Of a stretch of DNA of 22,663 nt, positions 14,114-21,750 are shown piece after piece (positions within the stretch are counted from its first letter, which is position 1; every line of letters starts with the position of its first letter). The translations under genes and the position numbers were made by a program. A model generated the notes under the pieces. The model did no database searches. It saw only the letters and a list, made by a program, of their open reading frames with translations, and had not been told where the DNA came from. The DNA comes from Clostridiales bacterium (GTDB lineage Bacteria; Bacillota; Clostridia; Oscillospirales; Oscillospiraceae), in the NCBI GenBank assembly GCA_004553545.1, contig SFLD01000032.1:1-22663 (forward strand), read 5' to 3'.

Positions 14114-15113
14114 ACGCTTCGGGGATCAGATACTCCTCCGGGGGGTAGCCCACACCGTCGAAGAAGGCCACAAAGGCGGTGGTCCTGCCGCCGGCGGCCT
14201 CTGCCACGGCGGCCTTGGCGTCGTCATAGTCCCCGCCCTCGCAGAGGGCGTAGATGGCGTCCGCCAGGGTGGCGAAGCCGGAGAGGGACTGGCCGCTGGT
14301 CTCGTCCTCCCCATCGACCAAGAGGGTGTCCGTCACGGCCACGGAGAGGGTGACGCCGGGGTAGTCCGCAAGGGCGGCCCTGGCCTCCGTCAGGAAGAGG
14401 GTCAGGCTCTCGGTCCGGTCGGCGGAGTAGGCGATCTTATCCAGCTTCCCTTCCGTGGGGTAGCAGACCTCCGTCAGCAGGATCTCGTCAAAGCCCGCCT
14501 CAGCGGCCTGGCGGATAAGGTCCAGCAGGAACTCCCGGGCGGCGGGCTTGCCGGGGTCCAGCCAATTGCGGTTGGTGGCATCGTAGAAGATGTAGCCGCC
14601 GGTATTCTCCAGGCCCATCTCCTTCACCTGGCTCCGGGCGCTCTGCCCGTCCAGGAAGCAGGAGATCCGGGCGATGGTGTGGCGGCTCTCGTCGGCGAGG
14701 ATGCTCTTCAGGGCCTCATCGTCCTGCCAGTCGGTGCGGAGCTGGCCGTCCGCCCCCTTCAGGGTGACGGCCACGGCGTTCAAGTCCCCGTCCGGGGCCA
14801 GGTAGGGCGTGAGGTCGGCGTCCGGGGCCGTCAGGAGGTAGCCCAGGACGCTCTTCCGCTCCGGCTGGTCGATGGTGACATCCACCGGCCCCAGGTCTTC
14901 GGAGGACGAGGCATCGCCGGAGGAGGCGGGCGTCTTGATCTCCTCCTGCCCCGGCAGGCGCAGATGGGGCGTACCGGAGGCGTCGTAGACCAGGTATTTC
15001 TGCAGCACCAAGACGCCTGCCGCCGCCAGGATCACCAGCACCAGCAGGATGGCCGCCACGATCTTCCAGGGGGACTTGCGGCCTTTATAGCCGCTGTAGC
15101 CTCTTGTCGCCAT
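14112..15113 (-). CDS. Membrane-anchored DUF4015-like putative glycoside hydrolase
   Basis: A 333-residue protein with a short basic N terminus (GYKGRKSPWK), one membrane segment at about residues 17-38, then a Ser/Thr/Pro-rich linker and a large extracellular domain. That domain resembles the DUF4015 / putative glycoside hydrolase TIM barrel (Pfam PF13200): GYLLTAPDA at the start, NAVAVTLKGADG, RISCFLDG and the diagnostic NWLDPGKPAAREFLLDLIRQ with AGFDEILLTEVCYP. The usual family wording at the last site is closer to FDEIQxDYVRFP, so the acidic residues there are partly replaced. The start follows AAGGAGG by seven bases. It lies 47 bases downstream of rpiB and may be cotranscribed with it. 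Confidence 0.75.
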   Translation of the reverse strand: MATRGYSGYKGRKSPWKIVAAILLVLVILAAAGVLVLQKYLVYDASGTPHLRLPGQEEIKTPASSGDASSSEDLGPVDVTIDQPERKSVLGYLLTAPDADLTPYLAPDGDLNAVAVTLKGADGQLRTDWQDDEALKSILADESRHTIARISCFLDGQSARSQVKEMGLENTGGYIFYDATNRNWLDPGKPAAREFLLDLIRQAAEAGFDEILLTEVCYPTEGKLDKIAYSADRTESLTLFLTEARAALADYPGVTLSVAVTDTLLVDGEDETSGQSLSGFATLADAIYALCEGGDYDDAKAAVAEAAGGRTTAFVAFFDGVGYPPEEYLIPEA

Positions 15114-15160
15114 GAGGATTCCTCCTTCCAGGGGTCAGGCGGGTCCTCCCGCCGGGGATA

Positions 15161-15604
15161 TCAGGGCTGGATGGCGTTGACCTTGGCCACCCGGCGGGCA
15201 TGGCGCTCCCCCTCGGAGAAGGGGGTGTTCAGGAAAACGTCCACCATCTCCAGGGCCAGGAGCTCACCGGTGAAGCCGGCGCCGATGGCCAGCATGTTGG
15301 CGTCGTTGTGCTCCCGGGTCAGGCGGGCCTCCACGGTGTCCGCGCAGTGGGCGCAGCGGATGCCGCGGACCTTATTGGCGGCCATGGAGATGCCGATGCC
15401 GGTGGTGCAGATGACGATGCCCCGGGGGCAGTCCCCCGCCGCCACGGCGCGGGCCGCGGCCTCGCCAAAGTCGGGATAGTCGCAGCTCTCCAGGCTGTGG
15501 CAGCCGAAGTCCACACACTCGTAGCCCCGGCTCTCCAGGTGCTCCTTGATCTTGCATTTCAGGGCGTAGCCGCCGTGGTCGCTGCCCAGTGCGATCCTCA
15601 TCAT
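15161..15604 (-). CDS. rpiB: Ribose-5-phosphate isomerase B
   Basis: Interconverts ribose-5-phosphate and ribulose-5-phosphate in the pentose phosphate pathway; 147 residues, normal for RpiB. Visible signatures are SDHGG (Asp9-His10), the catalytic cysteine Cys66 in ICTTGIGISMAANKVRG, and EHNDANML (His99 onward). The motif RGIRCAHCADTVEARLTREHN is typical. Two ATG codons are adjacent; the first (15604) lies seven bases after GGGAG and is preferred. It has its own promoter and a short leader carrying a hairpin. Some RpiB homologues isomerise other sugar phosphates (for example galactose-6-phosphate), which the sequence does not exclude. Confidence 0.95.
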   Translation of the reverse strand: MMRIALGSDHGGYALKCKIKEHLESRGYECVDFGCHSLESCDYPDFGEAAARAVAAGDCPRGIVICTTGIGISMAANKVRGIRCAHCADTVEARLTREHNDANMLAIGAGFTGELLALEMVDVFLNTPFSEGERHARRVAKVNAIQP

Positions 15605-15624
15605 AGTCGTTCTCCCTTTCCTCT

Positions 15625-15646
15625 CCCCGCCTTCGGGGCGTTTTTT
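15625..15646 (+). terminator. Hairpin with plus-strand T-tract in the rpiB leader
   Basis: CCCCG-CCTT-CGGGG (15625-15638) is followed by CG and six T on the plus strand, like a terminator for plus-strand transcription, although no plus-strand gene precedes it. On the minus strand the hairpin lies in the rpiB 5' leader, about 20 bases before the start codon. Confidence 0.4.
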
Positions 15647-15649
15647 CGT

Positions 15650-15678
15650 ATTTTACCCCGTTTTTCCCGGGGATGCAA
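15650..15678 (-). promoter_or_regulatory. Probable promoter of rpiB
   Basis: On the minus strand, TTGCAT (15673-15678) and TAAAAT (15650-15655) are spaced by 17 bases. The spacer contains CCCCG...CGGGG arms. Transcription would start near 15643, about 40 nt before the start codon. Confidence 0.5.
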
Positions 15679-15701
15679 GGAACGAATTGTAAATTCTTCG
15701 C

Positions 15702-16538
15702 TCAGAGCTTATGGAAGACGGGCTTCCCGGCGTCGAAGGTGCAGAAGGCGGCAAAGCCGCAGGCTTTCAGAAGCTCCTGCCGCTCCTCCATGGCGCAGGC
15801 GATGTGCTGGGGGCGGTGGGCGTCGCTGCCCAGGGTGATGATCTCGCCGCCCAGCTCCCGGTAGATCTTCAGCCACTTCTCCCCCGGCAGGGGGGCGTTG
15901 CCCCGGTTGCTGTTGAGCTCGATGCCGAGCCCCCGGTCAACGGCGGCTTTCAGGATGGAGCGCAGGCGCTCCTCATAGCGGTCGAAGTTCAGGGCCACCC
16001 GGTGCCGCTCCCAGGCGTAGCGCTCCGGCAGGGTCAGGTGCCCCAGGACGGTGAAGCGGCCCCAGGAGACCATCTTCTCCAGTTCGTCCAGGTATCGCCC
16101 GGCGATCCAGTCCCAGCGGGCGGGATCGTCGCTCTCCACCCAGCAGAAATCGTCCCAGACGCCGCTCTCTAACCGGTAGACGTGGACGGAGCCGATGGTG
16201 AAATCCAGCTGCGGGGCGGTATCGAGAAAGCTGTCGGCCACGTCGAAGGCGGCCACGCACTCCCCCAGCTCCGCGCCCATACGGAGGCGGATGCGGTCGC
16301 CGAGAGCGGCCTTGGCATCCTCAAACTGGCGGACCATGGCGGGCCAGTCGTAGCTCCCCTTCTCCCGGGGCGGGTCGTTCCAACGGAGCCAATGGAGGGG
16401 CTCCACGTGGTCCGTGAAGCAGAGCTCGTCGACGCCCAGCCGGACCGCGGCCTCCGCCATCTCCGTCATGCTGTTGTTGCCGTCCGGGGAGATGGTGGAG
16501 TGCAGGTGGTAATCCGTGATATAGTTCCCGTTTCTCAT
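15702..16538 (-). CDS. PHP-family phosphatase, HisJ-like (histidinol-phosphatase)
   Basis: A 278-residue PHP (polymerase and histidinol phosphatase) domain protein. Metal-binding motifs are in order: DYHLHS near residue 9, FTDHVE near 41, GAELGE near 88, GSVHV near 116, LGHL near 165 and GSDAH near 240. These fit trinuclear-metal phosphoesterases of the HisJ/HisK type, which dephosphorylate histidinol phosphate in histidine synthesis; no other his gene is present here, so another phosphoester substrate is possible. The ATG lies one base after the dnaJ stop, and the only upstream pairing is a weak GAAG within dnaJ, suggesting reinitiation or coupling. It ends the heat-shock operon; rpiB downstream has its own promoter. 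Confidence 0.85.
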   Translation of the reverse strand: MRNGNYITDYHLHSTISPDGNNSMTEMAEAAVRLGVDELCFTDHVEPLHWLRWNDPPREKGSYDWPAMVRQFEDAKAALGDRIRLRMGAELGECVAAFDVADSFLDTAPQLDFTIGSVHVYRLESGVWDDFCWVESDDPARWDWIAGRYLDELEKMVSWGRFTVLGHLTLPERYAWERHRVALNFDRYEERLRSILKAAVDRGLGIELNSNRGNAPLPGEKWLKIYRELGGEIITLGSDAHRPQHIACAMEERQELLKACGFAAFCTFDAGKPVFHKL

Positions 16539-16539
16539 C

Positions 16540-17685
16540 TTACTTCTTGAACTTCCGGAAGAAGGACTTCCGCTCCTCGTAGTTGTTCTCGCCCACGGCC
16601 TCGGCGAACTTCTTCAGGGCCTCCTTCTGCTCCCGGTTGAGGTTGCGGGGGGTCTCGATGTAGACCGTGACATACTGGTCGCCCCGGCCCCGGCCGTTGA
16701 GGGCGGGGATGCCCTTGCCCTTCAGGCGGAAGGTGGTGCCGGACTGGGTGCCCTCGGGGATGTCGTATTTGACCTTGCCGTCGATGGTGGGGATCTCCAG
16801 CTCCGCGCCCAGCACCGCCTGGGGGAAGGTGATGGGTGCCTCGCAGAGGACGGAGGTACCCTCCCGGCGGAAGAGCTCGTGGGGCCGGACGGTGATGGTC
16901 ACGAGAAGGTCGCCCGCCGGGCCGCCGTTCTTCCCGGCGTGGCCCTGTCCCCGGATGGAGATGGTCTGCCCGTTGTCGATGCCGGCGGGGACGCTGGCCT
17001 GGATCTTCCGGCGGCGGCGGACCATGCCGCTGCCCCGGCAATCCTTGCAGGGCTCCTTGATGATCTTGCCCCGGCCGCCGCAGCGGGAGCAGGGGGCGGT
17101 GGAGGCGAAGACGCCCATGGGGGTCTGCCGCCGGGTCTGGACCACGCCGCTGCCGCCGCAGTCCGGGCAGGTCTCGGGAGAGGTGCCGGGGGCCGCGCCG
17201 CTGCCGTGGCAGGTCTCGCAGCTCTCGTAGCGGTCCAGCTCCAGCTCCTTCTCGCAGCCGAAGGCGGCCTCCTCAAAGCTGATGGTGAGGTTCATGCGGA
17301 TGCTCTCGCCCCGCTGGGGGGCGTTGGGGTTGCGGCGGGTCTGGCCGCCGCCGAAGCCGCCGCCGAAGAAGCTGCCGAAGATGTCCCCCAGGTCGCCGAA
17401 ATCGAAGCCCGCTCCGCCGCCGTAGCCACCGCCGCCCGCGCCGAAGTTGGGGTCCACGCCGGCAAAGCCGAACTGGTCATAGCGGGCCTTCTTCTCCGAG
17501 TCCGACAGGACCTCGTAGGCCTCGTTGACCTCCTTGAACTTCTCCTCGGCGTCCTTGTCGCCGGGGTTCAGGTCGGGGTGATACTTCCGGGCCATCTTCT
17601 TATAGGCCTTCTTGATCTCTTCCTCGCTGGCGACCTTCTGGACGCCCAGGACCTCGTAGTAGTCCCGTTTATTCTCTGCTGCCAT
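16540..17685 (-). CDS. dnaJ: Chaperone protein DnaJ
   Basis: Hsp40 co-chaperone that delivers clients to DnaK and stimulates its ATPase. The 381 residues contain all type I domains: the J domain with His36-Pro37-Asp38 (KYHPDLNPGD), a Gly/Phe-rich region at about 75-115 (NFGAGGGGYGGGAGFDFG), four zinc-binding repeats (CETCHGSG, CPDCGGSG, CSRCGGRG, CKDCRGSG) and a C-terminal substrate-binding and dimerisation part. The start follows AGGAG by eight bases. It is separated from dnaK by about 240 bases of noncoding DNA carrying an AT-rich inverted repeat, and is followed after one base by the PHP gene. Confidence 0.98.
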   Translation of the reverse strand: MAAENKRDYYEVLGVQKVASEEEIKKAYKKMARKYHPDLNPGDKDAEEKFKEVNEAYEVLSDSEKKARYDQFGFAGVDPNFGAGGGGYGGGAGFDFGDLGDIFGSFFGGGFGGGQTRRNPNAPQRGESIRMNLTISFEEAAFGCEKELELDRYESCETCHGSGAAPGTSPETCPDCGGSGVVQTRRQTPMGVFASTAPCSRCGGRGKIIKEPCKDCRGSGMVRRRRKIQASVPAGIDNGQTISIRGQGHAGKNGGPAGDLLVTITVRPHELFRREGTSVLCEAPITFPQAVLGAELEIPTIDGKVKYDIPEGTQSGTTFRLKGKGIPALNGRGRGDQYVTVYIETPRNLNREQKEALKKFAEAVGENNYEERKSFFRKFKK

Positions 17686-17779
17686 ATCTTAACTCCTGTC
17701 CGTCCGCGCCGCCCCAAAGGGGGCATAAGCGCCGGAAGGGGGCGGAGAAAACTCCCCGTCCCGCTCCGATCCTGTGGAA

Positions 17780-17913
17780 ATTGAAAATGGAAAATTGAGA
17801 ATGGACAATGGGGGGCCGCCAAAGGCGGTCTCTTCTGCCCCAAGCCACAGCTTCCCGGAGATTATCCGGCAGACGGACTGGCCGTGCCAGACACATGATT
17901 CTCCATTTTCAAT
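17780..17913. repeat. AT-rich inverted-repeat element between dnaK and dnaJ
   Basis: The arm at 17780-17795 (ATTGAAAATGGAAAAT) is complementary to 17898-17913 (ATTCTCCATTTTCAAT) except for one base. The arms enclose about 100 bases of GC-rich DNA. The wording (CAATTGTCAAT, GAATGGACAATGG) is shared with the element between grpE and dnaK. The right end lies 13 bases from the dnaK stop codon. It is MITE-like in form, without an obvious target duplication. Confidence 0.65.
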
Positions 17914-17926
17914 TGTCAATCCTCAA

Positions 17927-19777
17927 TTACTTCTTGTTCTGGTCATCATCGTCGACCACCTTGTAGTCGGCGTCGTAGTACTGCTGGCCGCCCTGAGCGG
18001 AGGCGTCGGGGCCGGGCTGGGCGCCGCCCTGGGCACCCTGGGGATTGGCCTGCTGATAGAGCTTCTCGCTGACGGCGTAGAACTCACGGGTCAGCTCCTC
18101 GGTGGCGGCCTTGATGGCGGCGGTGTCGGTGCCCTTCAGGGTCTCCTTCAGCTTGTCGATGCCGGCCTGGACCTTGGCCTTCTCGTCGGCGCTGATCTTG
18201 TCGCCCACCTCGCCCAGGGTCTTCTCGCTCTGATAGACCATCTGGTCGGCCTGGTTGCGGACCTCGACTTCCTCCTTGAGCTTGGCGTCCTGGGCGGCAT
18301 ACTGCTCGGCTTCCTTGACGGCCTTCTCGATGTCGTCCTTGCTCATGTTGGAGGAGGAGGTGATGGTGATGTGCTGCTCCTTGCCGGTGCCAAGATCCTT
18401 GGCGCTGACGTTCACGATGCCGTTGGCGTCGATATCGAAGGTGACTTCAATCTGGGGGACGCCGCGGCGGGCGGGAGCGATGCCGTCCAGGTGGAAGCGG
18501 CCCAGGCTCTTGTTGGCGGCGGCCATTTCCCGCTCGCCCTGGAGGACGTTGACCTCGACAGAGGTCTGGTTATCGGCGGCGGTGGAGAAGATCTGGCTCT
18601 TCTTCACGGGGATGGTGGTGTTGCGGTCGATGAGCTTGGTGCAGACGCCGCCCATGGTCTCGATGCCGAGGGAGAGGGGGGTGACATCCAGCAGCAGCAG
18701 GCCCTTCACGTCGCCCGTCAGCACGCCGCCCTGCAGGGCCGCGCCCATGGCCACGCACTCATCGGGGTTGATGCCCTTGAAGCCTTCCTTGCCGGTGAGC
18801 TTCTTCACCATCTCCTGGACGGCGGGAATGCGGCTGGAGCCGCCCACCATCAGGACCTTGGCGATGTCGCTGCCGGAGAGGCCGGCGTCGCTCATGGCCT
18901 GGCGCACGGGGCCGGCGGTGGCCTCCACCAGGTGGGCGGTGAGCTCGTTGAACTTGGCCCGGGTCAGGGTCATGTCCAGGTGCTTGGGGCCGGTGGAATC
19001 GGCGGTGATATAGGGCAGGTTGATGTTGGAGGAGGTGACGCCGGAGAGCTCGATCTTGGCCTTCTCGGCGGCTTCCTTCAGGCGCTGCATGGCCACCTTA
19101 TCGCCGGAGAGGTCCACGCCCTCGGTGCGCTTGAACTCGCTGACGAGGTACTTCATGATGCACTCGTCGAAGTCGTCGCCGCCCAGGCGGTTGTTGCCGG
19201 CGGTGGCCAGGACCTCGATGACGCCGTCGTCGATCTCCAGGATGGAGACATCGAAGGTACCGCCGCCCAGGTCGTAGACCATGATCTTCTGGCTCTGCTC
19301 CTTATCCACACCGTAGGCGAGAGCGGCGGCGGTGGGCTCGTTGATGATCCGCTTGACCTCCAGGCCCGCGATCTTGCCGGCGTCCTTGGTGGCCTGACGC
19401 TGGGAGTCCGTGAAGTAGGCGGGGACGGTGATGACGGCCTCGGAAACGGGCTGGCCCAGGTAGGCCTCGGCGTCCGCCTTCAGCTTCTGCAGGATCATGG
19501 CGCTGATCTCCTGGGGGGTGTAGGCCTTGCCGTCCACGGTGACCTTATAGTCGCTGCCCATCTCGCGCTTGATGGAGGAGATGGTGCGCTCGGGGTTGGT
19601 GATGGCCTGGCGCTTTGCCACCTGGCCCACCATACGCTCGCCGGTCTTGGAGAATGCCACCACGGACGGAGTGGTGCGGTTGCCCTCCGCGTTGGCGATA
19701 ACCACGGCCTCGCCGCCCTCCATGACGGCCACGCAGCTGTTGGTAGTACCCAGATCGATACCGATAACCTTAGACAT
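17927..19777 (-). CDS. dnaK: Chaperone protein DnaK (Hsp70)
   Basis: ATP-driven Hsp70 chaperone. The 616-residue product starts MSKVIGIDLGTTNSCVAV, has the phosphate loop IMVYDLGGGTFDVS, GGSSRIPAVQ, the interdomain linker DVTPLSLGIET, the substrate-binding domain, a helical lid and a Gln/Gly/Ala-rich tail ending in DDDDQNKK. It lacks the insertion of about 24 residues in the first quarter of the ATPase domain seen in Gram-negative DnaK, consistent with a Firmicute. The start at 19777 follows GGAGGT by eight bases; a GTG at 19792 would include the ribosome binding site and is rejected. It lies in the CIRCE-controlled operon, with a possible second promoter at 19804-19832. Confidence 0.99.
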   Translation of the reverse strand: MSKVIGIDLGTTNSCVAVMEGGEAVVIANAEGNRTTPSVVAFSKTGERMVGQVAKRQAITNPERTISSIKREMGSDYKVTVDGKAYTPQEISAMILQKLKADAEAYLGQPVSEAVITVPAYFTDSQRQATKDAGKIAGLEVKRIINEPTAAALAYGVDKEQSQKIMVYDLGGGTFDVSILEIDDGVIEVLATAGNNRLGGDDFDECIMKYLVSEFKRTEGVDLSGDKVAMQRLKEAAEKAKIELSGVTSSNINLPYITADSTGPKHLDMTLTRAKFNELTAHLVEATAGPVRQAMSDAGLSGSDIAKVLMVGGSSRIPAVQEMVKKLTGKEGFKGINPDECVAMGAALQGGVLTGDVKGLLLLDVTPLSLGIETMGGVCTKLIDRNTTIPVKKSQIFSTAADNQTSVEVNVLQGEREMAAANKSLGRFHLDGIAPARRGVPQIEVTFDIDANGIVNVSAKDLGTGKEQHITITSSSNMSKDDIEKAVKEAEQYAAQDAKLKEEVEVRNQADQMVYQSEKTLGEVGDKISADEKAKVQAGIDKLKETLKGTDTAAIKAATEELTREFYAVSEKLYQQANPQGAQGGAQPGPDASAQGGQQYYDADYKVVDDDDQNKK

Positions 19778-19803
19778 AATGAATACCTCCACGATTTATC
19801 TTA

Positions 19804-19832
19804 AATTTATGAATTCCTTTTTAAATTGACAA
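19804..19832 (-). promoter_or_regulatory. Possible internal promoter of dnaK
   Basis: On the minus strand, TTGTCA (19827-19832) and TAAATT (19804-19809) are exactly 17 bases apart, with about 20 bases from the expected start site to the dnaK ATG. The -35 box belongs to the AT-rich repeat wording CAATTGTCAAT. AT-rich DNA produces such matches by chance. Confidence 0.4.
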
Positions 19833-19836
19833 TTGA

Positions 19837-19918
19837 GAATGGATAATTGATAATTCTGGGCGTCTGCGGCAGCTTTCGCCTTCTACATTATCCATTGTCA
19901 ATTATCCATTATCCATTC
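19837..19918. repeat. AT-rich inverted-repeat element between grpE and dnaK
   Basis: Nineteen-base arms at 19837-19855 and 19900-19918 are complementary with one mismatch and enclose about 44 bases with a GC-rich centre. The right arm ends one base before the grpE stop codon. It is related in wording to the element at 17780-17913. Confidence 0.7.
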
Positions 19919-19919
19919 G

Positions 19920-20510
19920 TTAGTTCGCGACTTGTACGATGGCGAATCTTACGACCTTGCCGTCCAGCGTGAAGCCCGCCTGGAAGACCTGGCTCACTAC
20001 ATTCTCCCCGAGGTCCTCGCTCTCGATGTGCATCACGGCGTTGTGGCGCTGGGGGTCGAAGGGCTGGCCCAGGGCCTCCATCTCCTCCACGCCCAGTTTC
20101 TTCAAAATCTCCTTAAACTGGCTGAAGATCAGCTCCAGGCCCTTGCGGTGGGGGGAATCCGGGTCGGCGTCGGTGGCCACGGCCCGCTCCAGGTTGTCGT
20201 AGACAGCCAGGAAGGCCTTCACGGTATCCACCTTGGCGTCCTGGTAGATGGTCTCCTTTTCCTTCGCGGTGCGCTTGCGGTAGTTATCGTACTCCGCCGT
20301 CAGCCGGGTGAACTGGTCGGTGACGGAGGCCAGCTGCTTGGCCGCCAGCTCCGCCTTCTCCATCTGCTCCCGGGTGAGGGTGTAGGTCTTTTCCTTCTTC
20401 TTTTTGGGCTTCTTCTCGTCCTTGGGGGCTTCCGCCTTGGGCTCGGTCTCTGCCGGTTCGCCGCCCTGGGTCTCCGGGGTCTCTTCCGGACGCTTGCTCT
20501 CCTCGCTCAT
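19920..20510 (-). CDS. grpE: Nucleotide exchange factor GrpE
   Basis: Dimeric exchange factor that releases ADP from DnaK and so resets the chaperone cycle. The 196 residues begin with an acidic, low-complexity tail (EESKRPEETPETQ), then a lysine run (KKPKKKKEK), a long coiled coil around residues 45-115 containing DNYRKRTAKEKE, and the C-terminal beta domain (LGQPFDPQRHNAVM, ENVVSQVFQAGFTLDGKVVR). The ATG abuts the hrcA stop codon with no gap, and the AAGGAGG ribosome binding site lies inside the end of hrcA. An AT-rich inverted repeat begins right after its stop. Confidence 0.97.
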   Translation of the reverse strand: MSEESKRPEETPETQGGEPAETEPKAEAPKDEKKPKKKKEKTYTLTREQMEKAELAAKQLASVTDQFTRLTAEYDNYRKRTAKEKETIYQDAKVDTVKAFLAVYDNLERAVATDADPDSPHRKGLELIFSQFKEILKKLGVEEMEALGQPFDPQRHNAVMHIESEDLGENVVSQVFQAGFTLDGKVVRFAIVQVAN

Positions 20511-21548
20511 TTACTGTTCCTCCTTCGGGGGTAACCCGTTTTTTCCAAACATCCGCGTCAGCCCCTCCGCAAAACCGGAGAGCCGGGCCGCCACGGCCGC
20601 GTAATCCATTCTGGTGGGGCCCACCACGCCGATGAGGCCTCGCATATTGTCCCCGATGTCGTAGCTGGCCACCACCACGCTGGTGTCGTGGAGGGCGTCG
20701 GAGACGTTTTCCGGCCCGATCAAAATCTTCATGGGGCTGCCGTCATCCGGCACCGGGAGCTTTTCCGTGCTGTCCGAGAGGAAGCTCATGAGCTCGTGGG
20801 CCTTGTCGGCGTCCCGGAACTCCGGTAGCTTCAGGAGTTCCCGCGTCCCGGCGGTGACGAAGGTCTTCTGCCCCAGCTCCTCCAGCTGCTCGGCTCCGTA
20901 GGAGACGATCTGGTTGAGGAGGAGGAAGAGGGCCGGGGGCACGGCGTCCGAGAGGGCCATGAGCCGGAGGTTCATCTCCTTGCCGGAGACGCCGGTGAAG
21001 CTCTCGTTCAGGAGCTTCGTCACGGGGGGCAGCTGCTCCGCCTCCACCGGCAGCTGCAGATGCAGCAGCTGGGAGCGGACCCGCTGGTCGCTGAGCATCA
21101 GCACCGCGATGAGGCTCTGGGGCTCCATCCGCAGCAGCTCAAAGCGCTGGACGCTGAGATCGCTCTTTCCGGCGGCGGCCACGTAAGCGGGGTAATTCAC
21201 GAAGCGGCTCACGGCCTGGCCCGCCTGGCTCAGCAGCCGGTCCAGCTCCTCCATCTTCAGGTGGAGGGCGTCGTTGATCTTCTCGGTCTCGGCCAGGCTC
21301 AGGCGCTGGCGCTCCATCAGCTCGTTGACATAGAGCCGGTAGCCCTTGGGGGAAGGCACCCGCCCGGCGGAGGTGTGGGGCTGCTCCAGATAGCCCAGCT
21401 CCACAAGATCCGCCAGCTCGTTGCGGACGGTGGCGGAGCTCACGCCCATCTCGGCGGCAATGGCCTTGGAGCCCACCGGCTCCGCCGTGGCCACGTAATC
21501 CTCCACCACGGCCTTCAGGATCTGCTTTTTTCGCTCACTGAGTTCCAT
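20511..21548 (-). CDS. hrcA: Heat-inducible transcription repressor HrcA
   Basis: Repressor of class I heat-shock genes that binds the CIRCE operator; its activity is generally tuned by the GroE chaperonin. The 345-residue protein has an N-terminal winged helix (SERKKQILKAVVEDYVATAE, then VGSKAIAAEMGVSSATVRNELADLVELGYL and HTSAGRVPSPKGYR) followed by a GAF-like dimerisation domain with GPENVSDALHDTSVVVASY and GVVGPTRMDYAAV. The start at 21548 fits the conserved N terminus and lies after GAGGT; an earlier in-frame ATG at 21575 lies inside the CIRCE and is rejected. It heads hrcA-grpE-dnaK-dnaJ and represses its own promoter. Confidence 0.97.
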   Translation of the reverse strand: MELSERKKQILKAVVEDYVATAEPVGSKAIAAEMGVSSATVRNELADLVELGYLEQPHTSAGRVPSPKGYRLYVNELMERQRLSLAETEKINDALHLKMEELDRLLSQAGQAVSRFVNYPAYVAAAGKSDLSVQRFELLRMEPQSLIAVLMLSDQRVRSQLLHLQLPVEAEQLPPVTKLLNESFTGVSGKEMNLRLMALSDAVPPALFLLLNQIVSYGAEQLEELGQKTFVTAGTRELLKLPEFRDADKAHELMSFLSDSTEKLPVPDDGSPMKILIGPENVSDALHDTSVVVASYDIGDNMRGLIGVVGPTRMDYAAVAARLSGFAEGLTRMFGKNGLPPKEEQ

Positions 21549-21568
21549 GATGGACACCTCGTTCCGGT

Positions 21569-21595
21569 TTAGCACTCCGTTTCATCGAGTGCTAA
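21569..21595. promoter_or_regulatory. CIRCE operator (HrcA binding site)
   Basis: The inverted repeat TTAGCACTC (21569-21577), nine bases, GAGTGCTAA (21587-21595) matches the consensus exactly. It overlaps the predicted transcription start, so bound HrcA would block initiation of its own operon. Confidence 0.98.
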
Positions 21596-21599
21596 ATGG

Positions 21600-21628
21600 A
21601 GTGTACCACTCTCCCCCGCCCCTGTCAA
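21600..21628 (-). promoter_or_regulatory. Promoter of the hrcA operon
   Basis: On the minus strand, a perfect TTGACA (21623-21628) and TACACT (21600-21605) are 17 bases apart. The start site falls near 21593, inside the CIRCE. Confidence 0.88.
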
Positions 21629-21710
21629 TGCGCGGAATTAAACAATTTGTAAATTCAAAATGAAGGAATTGAAAAGAGTGGGGATTTCGGCATCGGGGCT
21701 TCCCCAACGC

Positions 21711-21745
21711 GGCGGAGGTCATGCCATAGGTACTGCTGCGCACCA
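21711..21745 (-). repeat. Type B mosaic repeat fragment, inverted
   Basis: On the minus strand the block TACCTATGGCATGACCTCCG matches TACCTAAGGCATGGCCTCCG of the type B repeat at 9328-9348, preceded by GCGCAGCAG as in other copies. The remainder of the unit is not recognisable. It joins directly to the type A tandem array. The DNA between the hrcA promoter and this fragment (21630-21710) holds no gene. Confidence 0.55.
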
Positions 21746-21750
21746 CGATC

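Noticed and set aside
17774..19804. 676-codon open frame antisense to dnaK
   Set aside because: It mirrors dnaK almost exactly, lacks a ribosome binding site, and is a known artefact of dnaK codon bias in GC-rich genomes.
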